This document shows, piece after piece, positions 1 through 9,200 of a DNA stretch of 64,000 nucleotides (its first letter is position 1; the number at the start of each line of letters is the position of its first letter). Where the stretch lies: the NCBI RefSeq assembly GCF_000090795.2, contig NW_003546258.1, positions 242,983-306,982 on the forward strand, written 5' to 3'. The translations under genes were made by a program, and so were the position numbers. The stretch is from Amphimedon queenslandica. Its lineage: Eukaryota; Porifera; Demospongiae; Haplosclerida; Niphatidae. The notes beneath the pieces are model-generated. The model worked only from the letters and a program-made list of their open reading frames with translations, searched no databases and had not been told where the DNA came from.

Positions 1-120
1 TATCTCTCCTCACACCAAAACACGATACATGCATAAATACATGTACATGTCATTATGTATGACAAGTAAAATACACGGGCCAAAAGAATAATAATACTTT
101 CTTCTCTTATTTTCACTTAC

Positions 121-264
121 TTTGTAAACTTTTCCAAAAGCGCCATCTCCCAATTCGCTCACTTTGACCCAGTTTTCCATCGGGTCCACGTCTTTGGTGA
201 CATTCTTGTACTCTTTAGCTTTGCTCTTTTCCTTGCTACGGAAAAGAGCCTTCAAAAAGGACAT
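121..264 (-). CDS. SLK/STK10-like Ste20 kinase, first coding exon (partial)
   Basis: This is the first 48 codons of a Ste20-family serine/threonine kinase of the SLK/STK10 (LOK) group; the rest runs off the left edge. The exon starts at an ATG at 264 and ends at a gtaagt donor right after 121, phase 0. A basic N-terminus (residues 1-20) is followed by an acidic D-P-E-like segment and the start of the kinase domain, with the glycine-rich ATP loop [10 protein letters not shown] at residues 39-48. The [12 protein letters not shown] stretch matches vertebrate SLK and STK10 closely. Family members phosphorylate ERM proteins and regulate the cortical cytoskeleton; that role is known for the family, not visible here. 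SLK and STK10 cannot be separated from 48 residues. Confidence 0.8.
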
Positions 265-332
265 CTTGAGCCGGGTTGTACTGTTCCTCTTCTCTTGTTG
301 TGTACGGTTATGTGCGTTTCTCTTTCCCCACA

Positions 333-360
333 CCCTATATATATGGGCGTGGCTGCTCCG
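333..360 (-). promoter_or_regulatory. Putative core promoter of the SLK/STK10-like kinase
   Basis: About 70-90 bp upstream of the kinase ATG the minus strand reads a CCACGCCC box followed directly by TATATATAG. This is a plausible GC/CACCC-type element plus TATA-like element. The same CACGCCC word recurs at other starts in this window. No transcript data are available, so the role is inferred. Confidence 0.4.
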
Positions 361-399
361 AAAATGGGTGGAGCTCATAGTGGAAATTTAATTAGCTAC

Positions 400-1206
400 T
401 GGCGCCAATTCGCCCGCCAAGGTCGTTTCTAGTATTTCCCTACCACACAAAAATTAATATTAATTTCATGCAATGATGTTGAAAATTGAAATTTAGTCAT
501 TTCCAAGTGACATTGATCTTAGCCTAATGATAAAAAGATGAGGATTATTATAACTATGGTATCTATTACCGCTTCCTAGGGAGTGGAGGGCTATCAAGAC
601 AGACACCAACTGTGTCTTGATCTGGTACTTGTAATAATACTAAAAATTAAATATCGTGCACATGTGCCTTTTAAACATATAAATAAAGCTTTTTTGTTAA
701 TAATAATAATAATAATAATAATGTCTTTAAAGATAACTAACCGTTTGATCCTAGATCAGGAGTTTTAGCCTATAAAATTGGACCCATTTTAATACTACAA
801 TTTCAAAGTGACTAACAGCTGCAACGTTGTCAAGGTTAATGTTGTCACTGGATATGGCTATCTCTTCCTCAGATCCACCAACAACAGCAGCTAAAGGGGT
901 CTACTTAGAGTTAGAGAATTATAATAATATGTGTTTATGTGTATAGCTACCCCAAACAATGGCGATAAAAATGGGTTATCTCCTCCTAGTAATGATATTA
1001 CATTAGCGTCATTGTTATATTCGAGAGGAATACTTGCCAATTAATGAATCTTTTTTTGATGATTTTGACAAAGGTAACTGAAGACTAATAATAAATAAAT
1101 AAATAATAATACATTACATGTACATGTATGTAATACTTTCTGATTAACTTCTCTCTCTCCATAACTGGATTGCACTATGAAAGATTATCATACGATAAAA
1201 GATTAT
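400..1206. other. Intergenic DNA, no gene seen
   Basis: AT-rich sequence between the kinase 5' end and the 3' end of the next minus-strand gene. It contains a short AAT run near 700-722 and a CATGTACATG-type motif near 1116-1130. No ORF here shows conserved protein features. Confidence 0.5.
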
Positions 1207-1713
1207 TCATTTTCCGATCATTACCATGGCCCTTTTGAATTCTTCAACTTGTTCCTGAGCGTCTTCAACAATTCCGTCGTGCTCTGACAAAATGGCTTCC
1301 CAATAGCATTTCAACTCTCTCTTTCCATTTATGCCAAATTGCTCCAACGTTTTATCAAGTATTACCTAGACAAACAAAAATATTAATAATACTTAAATAT
1401 AAGCTCTTTACATTTAATCCTCTTTGATCCGAAGACTTGTTTAAATTTGTTCTCAGTAAACACGAAAACCGTCTCAAATAATCTCCCAGAACATCACTTA
1501 AGCAATGCAGTGCTCTTGACATTACCCCTAATTAAACTATTTACTAACCAATGTATTAGTCATGTTATACCATCATAGCCTACATAAAGGGCAGCTGCAG
1601 CTACACCTCTTCTTTTTAATAAAGACAAAGACTCCTCATTCAGTCTAACCCACACTGGTAATGATATGTTACTAAAAACAACAACAATGATAATAATAGT
1701 AATAATAATAATG

Positions 1714-1761
<48 letters not shown>

Positions 1762-2852
1762 TCACACTTCATTGGCTCTTGATTCTCAGCTTTGTTCCAT
1801 CTTATTTTGGAGGGAACAGGCCAGTACCTGTTGGGAGGTACAGGTGGAATCAGTGACTCCTAATAATGAAGGATTAAACTGCTCAATGCAAAGTAGCTGT
1901 CACTATAATGGGTATTATTCTAATTTTTGGTATTAAAAATTGGTGCTACATGTACATGTACATGTATTTCAATTTTGGACAAAGCAAAAGCTATAGCCCA
2001 TGGTTTTTTCTGAAAAATGGCTCCAAAATCACCCCAAATTTTTATTACATTTTCTGATACATATTGATGTCCTAATGCTGTGTAGCAAGTTTGAGGTGAT
2101 TCCGACTTCAATTTTTCAAGTTACAGCCATTTTAAGAAAACGTCAAAATTCTGAAAAATACCCAAGGCTATAGCCCATGGTTTATTTTTAAAAATGGCTC
2201 CAAAATCACCCTAAATTTTTATGATACTTTCTGATACACATCGATGTCCTTATGCTATGTAAAAAGTTTGAGTTGATTCTGACAAATAAATTTCGAGTTA
2301 TGAGCATTTTTGCAAAGGCTATATATAGTCCATAAATTTTTCAAAAAAAATGACTCAAAAATCACCAACAACTTTTAGTCCATAGATCCCTAGTATTATA
2401 ATAATGGTCTTACTCTGTTCTCTATGGTTTGAGGTAGTCTTGAATTGAGGATCAACTGCTTCATCTCATCAATGTACTCCCTCAAATCAATTATATGCAA
2501 TATGGCATTACCTTTCCCTACATTCTTTGGATAATCTATACTCTCTTGCAAGATACTTAGAAAATAAAAGAAACACACGCACAATAAAAATAATAGTACA
2601 CAATAGTAATCATAAATTTTTAGTAACGCCAAACACTACACGAATATAATCACAATTCAACAAAAAATATTCATTATTTATTTATTTTTAAAACTCCTCC
2701 TACTTTGCTGTCTGGTCAGTATGAGATGCTACAGGTGGTATATGGGCTGTTACTGGTCCTGGCCGCCATTGGTCAGTCCACATTTGCTTCTTTCCTTCAT
2801 CCCTATCGCTTCCTGACTCAATTTCACCCCACAATGATTCACAGTAGCTCAT
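1207..2852 (-). CDS. Uncharacterised five-exon gene, 209 aa
   Basis: I do not recognise this protein. Five exons join with consistent phases: 2852-2704, 2555-2414, 1859-1768, 1671-1584 and 1365-1207, giving 209 residues. The last donor is a weak gtaggc; the same donor word is required in the DDX56 gene of this window, which supports it. The N-terminus is acidic and hydrophilic. The middle is proline-rich (LIPPVPPNRYWP) and the C-terminal half looks alpha-helical and charged (EQVEEFKRAM at the end). No signal peptide or membrane span is visible. It starts only 63 bp from the NOA1 ATG on the other strand, so the two probably share a promoter. Its second intron carries a copy of the 177-bp repeat family. 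Confidence 0.6.
1681..1762. repeat. AAT microsatellite in intron
   Basis: Near-continuous run of ATA/ATG/AAT triplets within an intron of the uncharacterised minus-strand gene. It produces a spurious poly-isoleucine reading frame. Confidence 0.85.
1935..2350 (+). repeat. 177-bp repeat family A, about 2.3 copies
   Basis: Intronic tandem copies of the unit that is best seen at 45,915-47,050. Recognisable parts are the CTATAGCCCATGG palindrome region, the block ATGGCTCCAAAATCACCCC, the TTTTCTGATACATAT core and the segment ending in TTTCAAGTTACAGCC. Copies are diverged and the last is partial. Confidence 0.8.
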
Positions 2853-2915
2853 TTCTTTAATTTTATTTTTGATTTTATAAAGGCGGGGCTTTTTATTATA
2901 AACCACGCCCATACA
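2853..2915. promoter_or_regulatory. Divergent promoter, unknown gene / NOA1
   Basis: Only 63 bp separate the two opposite start codons. The interval contains TTTTATAAAGGCGGGGC and, on the other side, TATAAACCACGCCC, so TATA-like words and GC/CACGCCC boxes face both ways. Use as a shared bidirectional promoter is inferred from spacing and motifs. Confidence 0.55.
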
Positions 2916-5048
2916 ATGGCTGCCCACGTGATGTCCATACGTCGAGGTGCTTGGTCCTTTTTACAGAGAATAAGAGCCAGTTCTTTCAATGTTAGAGCTT
3001 CTACTAGTTTAGTAGCGACTCCATCAGCTTCTATTCACAATTTACCATTAACGAGAAGATGCAGTACTTCTACTACTGTTACTGTAGCTACTACTATGGA
3101 TGAGGCTGGGGATGAGGCATCTTGTAGTGGGTGTGGCTCCATTTTTCACTCATCTGTGCCACAAACTCAAGGCTATCTTCCACCAAACAAGATGGCGTCA
3201 TTGTTGGAGTCAGATGCCCCGTCTGACAAACCTGTAATATGTCAGCGATGCTTTTACCTGAGGCACTACAACAATCCACTTCACGTCACCCTCCCCCCTG
3301 ACGATTATTTAAAAAGTTTGTCTCATCTCAAAGACGAAAAGTGTCTGGTTTTAGTCATCATTGACGGAATCGATTTCCCTTCAAGTTTGTTCCCATCCCT
3401 TCGCACGTTACTCAATCCTCAATTCTCAAAAGTTTATCTTGTAATTAACAAGATTGATGTGTTGCCTCTGATGGATGAAAGCATGAAAATCAGATTTGAA
3501 AGTTATATTAAAACTGAAGCAGAAAAGAGTATTGATCCTGCGACAGTAATTGGCATACATTATGTCAGTGCTAAAACTGGACAAGGGGTAGGATTTTTGA
3601 CAGATTCTATAACAACAGAATGGGGCAATCGCGGCAATGTCTACCTGCTTGGTTGCACTAATGTCGGAAAATCGTCACTTTTCAAACTTTTGTTGCAATC
3701 TTTGTGTGGCGTTCAACCTGGTCAGCTAAAGACAGTCAATGAGATATCTGCTCCATCTCCTACTATATCGCACTGGCCAGGTACAACCATTGGATTGATT
3801 AAGTTTCCAATGCTTTCTGTTGGTAAGAGGAAGAGACTGTCATTCCAGGCACATAAGAAAGGTATAACAGTCAAAGAGCTAATAGTGGATCAGTATGCAG
3901 CTGATGATGATGATGATGATGATCAATTTGCTGAAGTAGTTAGTAGCAAAAGAGTTTATAGATCGCATAACAATAATTCTGAAGTGGAAGAAGTTTTGAA
4001 GGACATAGGAATCAATAGGAAGAAGAAGAAGAAGGAGGAGGAGGATAAGAATGAAGAAAAAGGATTGACTTTGCCTGAGAATAGACATTGGCTGCATGAC
4101 ACACCTGGTGCTGTGAATGACATTCAAGTATGAATTATTACTGTAAAGCTAGAGATTTCTGTGGCCCAAAAAATTTCTGTGAATTGCTTTCAAAATGGGT
4201 CTCCTGGACTTTATTATTGCAAATTCACTATACCTTTTAATTTCAATTATTTTATTAATTTGTGTACCAAATTTTTGGAGATTAAATCTCTGTCAAATTC
4301 ACAGAAATTTTTGGGAGCAGAAATTTCTAGCTATATCTTAATTGTTGTTGTTATTTTTGGTTGTATTTAGCATGTTATTGTTAGGCTACTAATCATTTGA
4401 CAACAAATGAGTTAAGACTAATGTTACCAAAGAAGAGGCTGTCCCCACGTACCATTATATTGAAAGAAGGACAGTCGGTATTCCTTGGAGGATTAGCAAG
4501 ATTAGACTACATTCAAGTAACGCATTTTGCAATGTATTATATTGTTCTTAATTGATTTAGTCCTATTGTTATTATGAATAGGGAAAGACATCTGCTTATT
4601 TCACAATCTTCACTTCATCCTACCTTCCTATTCATACTAGAAGAACAAGAGATGCCGATGAAATGTATAAAAGACATTTAGGACAACCACTACTAAAAGT
4701 ATAATTTTAAATAAATAATAATTATCATAAATCCTTTTATTACATTTGTGCATGTAGGTGCCTGTGGGTGATGCTGAAAGAATTGATGCATTCCCACCAT
4801 TGGAGCCAGAGGAGCTTATTATAACTGGGAGGGGTTTTAGCAGCAGTGTCTGTGATATAATATTGTCCAGTGTTGGTTGGGTATGTGTCACGGCTGGGTT
4901 GGAACACGAGATCAAGATATTGGCCTATACTCCTAATGGAAAGGGGATTTTCATGAGGTCTCCGTCACTGTTTCCTACAGCAGTGACTGAGAGGGGGAAG
5001 AGATCAAAGAAAGGGAACAAGACATACTTTAAAGGGAAGAAGAAATAA
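2916..5048 (+). CDS. NOA1: NOA1, mitochondrial circularly permuted GTPase (YqeH type)
   Basis: Four exons (2916-4127, 4385-4516, 4582-4698, 4758-5048) encode 583 aa. NOA1/YqeH proteins are circularly permuted GTPases that act in mitochondrial ribosome assembly. The N-terminus is basic and Ser/Thr-rich like a mitochondrial presequence. A treble-clef zinc site follows (Cys 70, 73, 109, 112). GTPase motifs come in permuted order: G4 NKID (178-181), G5 SAK (218-220), G1 GCTNVGKSS (246-254), G2 PGTT (288-291), G3 DTPG (395-398). Between G2 and G3 lies an unusual charged insertion with a run of seven aspartates (about 330-336) and a later Lys/Glu-rich stretch. The C-terminus is basic. The start was chosen as the first ATG, giving the presequence-like N-terminus. 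PSMD8 starts 130 bp downstream on the same strand. Confidence 0.93.
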
Positions 5049-5178
5049 AATTTATTATTGATTTTTTTGTTGTAAGTAAAGTACCATATGTGACCTAATA
5101 GTCAGGATTGTATGGCTACCGTTTATGTTCTATTAATCTGAATTTATTTGTATAAAATTATATTGTAAAATTAAAAAC

Positions 5179-6000
5179 ATGGCGTCCAGTGGTTTGGAGA
5201 AAGCTGTTGAATTTTATAAAGAGCTAGAGGCTGCATGGTCAAAGAAAGACATCAAAGCGGTTGGTAAATTGTTACCAAAGCTCAAGATTCATCTCTTATC
5301 GCTCTCTTTCCTTCCCACGGGCGACAAAGAATCCGAAATGGACAGCAGACCACTTCTAATAGCCAGGAGCATGCTGGAGATTGGAGCTTTTTGGAGTTTA
5401 GAGTGTCGAGACGTCTTCTCCTTTGAGAGATACGTGGCACAACTCAAATCGTATTATTTTGATTATTCCGGAATCTTAAAAGAATCAGATTACATGTACT
5501 CCATATTAGGATTAAACCTCATGCATTTACTGGCTCGAAACAGGCTAGGCGAGTTTCACACAGAACTTGAAGTATTTCCGCCCGAGCAGCTCCGTAACGT
5601 ATATCTCAAGAAACCAATCATGCTTGAGCAGTTCCTAATGGAAGGAAGCTACCACAAGATATATCTCTCCAAGGAAGATATACCTGATCCTTATTACTCT
5701 CTCTTTATTGTGAATCTTTTGAACACGATACGTGACGAAATAGCTAAATCAACGGAAAAAGCCTATTCTTCTATTTCTTTCTCCGAAGCATCTCGTCTCC
5801 TCATGATTGAAGACGAAGCCGATTTTATTAAATATGCTAACGAGCGTGGGTGGAGTCACGATTTGAATAAGAGGGAGTTTATTTTCAGTAATACAAGTGA
5901 GCAGGATAAAGGAGAAGTGGCTGATACCGACTTGCAGTCACCAAGAGTAATAATTCAGCAGTGTCTAGGATATGCACGAGAACTTGAGAAAATAGTTTAA
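5179..6000 (+). CDS. PSMD8: 26S proteasome regulatory subunit PSMD8 (Rpn12)
   Basis: Single-exon gene of 273 aa encoding the Rpn12 subunit of the 19S lid, a PCI-domain scaffold protein needed for late steps of lid assembly. The order of helices matches the family: N-terminal FYKELEAAW-type helix, central LMHLLARNRLGEFHTELE segment, and the PCI winged helix near residues 195-240 with SEASRLLMI. The C-terminal ARELEKIV closely matches the human ending. The length matches the short human start form. It is intronless, unlike nearly all its neighbours, yet the frame is fully intact. NOP56 begins about 200 bp downstream on the same strand. Confidence 0.95.
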   Translation: MASSGLEKAVEFYKELEAAWSKKDIKAVGKLLPKLKIHLLSLSFLPTGDKESEMDSRPLLIARSMLEIGAFWSLECRDVFSFERYVAQLKSYYFDYSGILKESDYMYSILGLNLMHLLARNRLGEFHTELEVFPPEQLRNVYLKKPIMLEQFLMEGSYHKIYLSKEDIPDPYYSLFIVNLLNTIRDEIAKSTEKAYSSISFSEASRLLMIEDEADFIKYANERGWSHDLNKREFIFSNTSEQDKGEVADTDLQSPRVIIQQCLGYARELEKIV

Positions 6001-6201
6001 TGATAATAATTATGACTAGAACTGTTATTATTTAACTGTAAAGATAATGATTATTTACCCTTATTTTAATTATAAAAGCAACAACAACAACAATAATTTA
6101 AAGTTATTGGAAAAAATAATTATGTTGGTATTAAAATTTATATAAAGTTATAACTATTTAATTATGAGTTTTATGAACACGTTTTGACACCACGTGCAAA
6201 C

Positions 6202-9200
6202 ATGGTGGGTAGCTATTCACTTCTTTATCTCATTTCTATTCTCCATTTTAGGTTTTCTTCGTGTTATATGAACACGCCACTGGTTACTCCTTGTACAGGT
6301 GCTCTGATGTTGAAGATATTGGCTCGCTCCTACCCCAGATTCAAGAGGCTGTGAATGATTTTGCTCATTTCACTCAAATCGTTCAATTGGAGGCATTTTC
6401 CCCTTTCAAAAACGGAGCCAATGCCTTGGATAATATTAATTCTATTTCTGAAGGTTTTTATCACTATGAAATAATGTTGTTTTATTTATTCTAAAGGTGT
6501 TGTTCATGACGACTTGAAAGCATTTCTTTTGAATAATTTGCCACATGGGAAGAAGAAAGCAAAAGTCAGTTAAATGTCAGCCATTTAGTGTCAAAATAAG
6601 CACAAAATTGTACTATGCAAGATTTTTTATGCATATTGTTTGAGCTGATTTTCAATATACATGTTTACCAAAGACATGGACTTTTAGTACAGGATATTTT
6701 GTTGAAAATGGCTAGGAGCAAATTCTATATTTTTAATATTTTTTTCTGATACATATACATGTTCTTATCTTGTGTAGCAAGTTTGAGCTGATTCCGATCA
6801 GAATTAGATTTTAAACGCATTTTTTAAGCTGCTCAAAAATTAGGTCAAAGTCCCTGTACTATAGTACAGGGTCGTTGGCCAAATTTTTCTAAAAATGACT
6901 AGGTGAGAATTTTTTATTTTTATTACATTTTTTGATAGATATACATGTACTTATGTTGTGTTTCAAGTTTAAACTGATTCCGATCAAAACTGGATTTTTT
7001 ACAAATTTTTAAAGCTGCTCAAAAATTGGGTCAAAGCCCCTGTATTATTGTACAGGATCATCGGCCAAATTTCGTCAAAAATGAAAAGGAAAAAATTTCC
7101 ATTTCCGTTTTCAGAATTTTTTTGATACATATACATGCACGTTGTACTTATGTTGTGTTTCAACTTTGAGCTCATTCCAATCAAAATTGGATTTTTTTTT
7201 ACAAATTTTAAAGTTGCTTAAAACCTGTTCACTTTATCTATCATATTAGGTGATTTTGGGCGTGTCCGATCAAAAACTGAGTGCGTCCATACAGGACGTT
7301 TTGGAAGTGCAGTGTCAGCATATGGGTGTGGTCACGGAAGTAATGAGAGGTATTCGATTATATTTTCATCGTCTTGTCAAAGGATTGACTGCCATTACTG
7401 CCAGTAAAGCGCAACTGGGTAAGAGAAAGAGAGAGGAGGAATAAGCACCTGTGTTTTAAAAGCCTTCCATTTTAAGCCTTTAAATTTAAAGCTACCAAAA
7501 AATTAACTCTTCCAAAATCACCCGTTATTTTATTTGTTTGTTTTTTAAAATTAAGGTTTGGGTCATAGTTATTCGCGTGCTAAAGTTAAATTCAACGCTC
7601 ACAGATCAGATAACATGATAATTCAGAGCATCAGCTTGTTGGATCAGTTGGACAAAGACATTAACACTTTCTCAATGAGAGCAAGGTGCGAATCAATTGA
7701 ACAATATTAGTAGTAACAAGAGTGCATAATAATACCAAGAGAAAATAGTACCTAAAGCATAAAAATAAAAATATAATTTATTATGTACAATGTACTTTTG
7801 ATAGTAGTAATAGTCCAAGTATATTTTTATGTGCATGTACATGTATAATAATAAGAATTATTATTATTATTATTATTACTTTTATTTTTATTATTTTTTC
7901 AGGGAGTGGTACTCCTATCATTTCCCAGAGTTAATCAGAATTGTTCCTGATAATATCACGTATGCCAAAGTGGCTAATTTCATTGGTGATAGGAAAACCT
8001 TTGGCTCCAAAAAACTAGAAGAACTAACAGAACTACTGCAAGACACAAGCAAAGCTGAAGCCATCATGGAAGCAGCTCGTGTCTCAATGGGTAATTTATT
8101 GTAACTACAAGTAGTTGTATTAGCTCTCCCCCCCCCTCTCTCTTCCTTCTCTTGTAGGCATGGACATCAGTCCTATTGATCTAATAAATATTCAGCTATT
8201 TGCTTCTAGAGTGATCGCTTTGAGCCAATATCGCAAAGAGTTGAGCGACTACCTGGCAACTAAAATGACAAATGTGGCACCTAATCTGACAACACTTATA
8301 GGGGAACAGGTACCAGTAGTAAAGAAATAGTGAGAGACAGGGAGAGGAAGAGAGAGAGAGAGTGTGTGTGGGAGGATCAGGAGGAAGAGAGAGATCATCA
8401 GTCATGCCCTAAGGTATGGTCGCAGCTGCTAATGTGTAATCGATATGGTATCCACCTGGTTTAAAGTGAGACTATAAGAAACTGTCTCAATTGCTCCATT
8501 AGCGGTGTCGGCGGCGCTAAGCCATACCAATCAATGAGCCTGCGGTTGTTTTGAGTACTAATACTTAAAGTGATTAATAATCCTTTGCTTGTCATTTGAA
8601 CCGGTTTGACTGGCCCTAGTGACTTGTGTCTTCTCTCATGATCTATTATAGTTTGTTATACAATACATTATTAGCTCATAGTAATTGCTTTACGTGTACA
8701 TCTACATTATGTATTATATAATATATAATGTATTAAATATTCATTTGTGTATATACATGTATGTGTGTGTGTTTATGTATACTATTATGCTTTATATAGG
8801 TTGGTGCTAGACTTATATCACATGCAGGGAGCTTAACTAATCTTGCCAAATGCCCTGCCAGCACAGTTCAGATATTAGGGGCAGAGAAAGCACTGTTCAG
8901 GTTAGACCAGTAGCATACCGGGTACATGTTGTTGTACATATACATGTATGTGTCCATGCGGTTCTTCTTGATGTCTTATGTGGTTTTGTGTGGGGGGGAA
9001 GTGGAGGGGGAGTATGATTATGACATGCTAGGCACTTTGTTTGGAATTTTGTTGGAACTTTAATATCATGCCTAACCTCTGTAGACTGTCTCTGTCTCTA
9101 ACTTAATATAATAGATACAGCACTGATGCACATGGACACTAAACAAGTGAAATCTACTTTATTTGATTTAAACAATACATCCTAGTTGTGATTCTTGACT

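Noticed and set aside
1560-1772. Poly-isoleucine minus-strand frame
   Set aside because: Most of it is an AAT microsatellite; only the last part is a true exon of the 209-aa gene.
8591-8630. Possible tRNA T-arm in NOP56 intron
   Set aside because: No matching acceptor or anticodon stems could be drawn around it.
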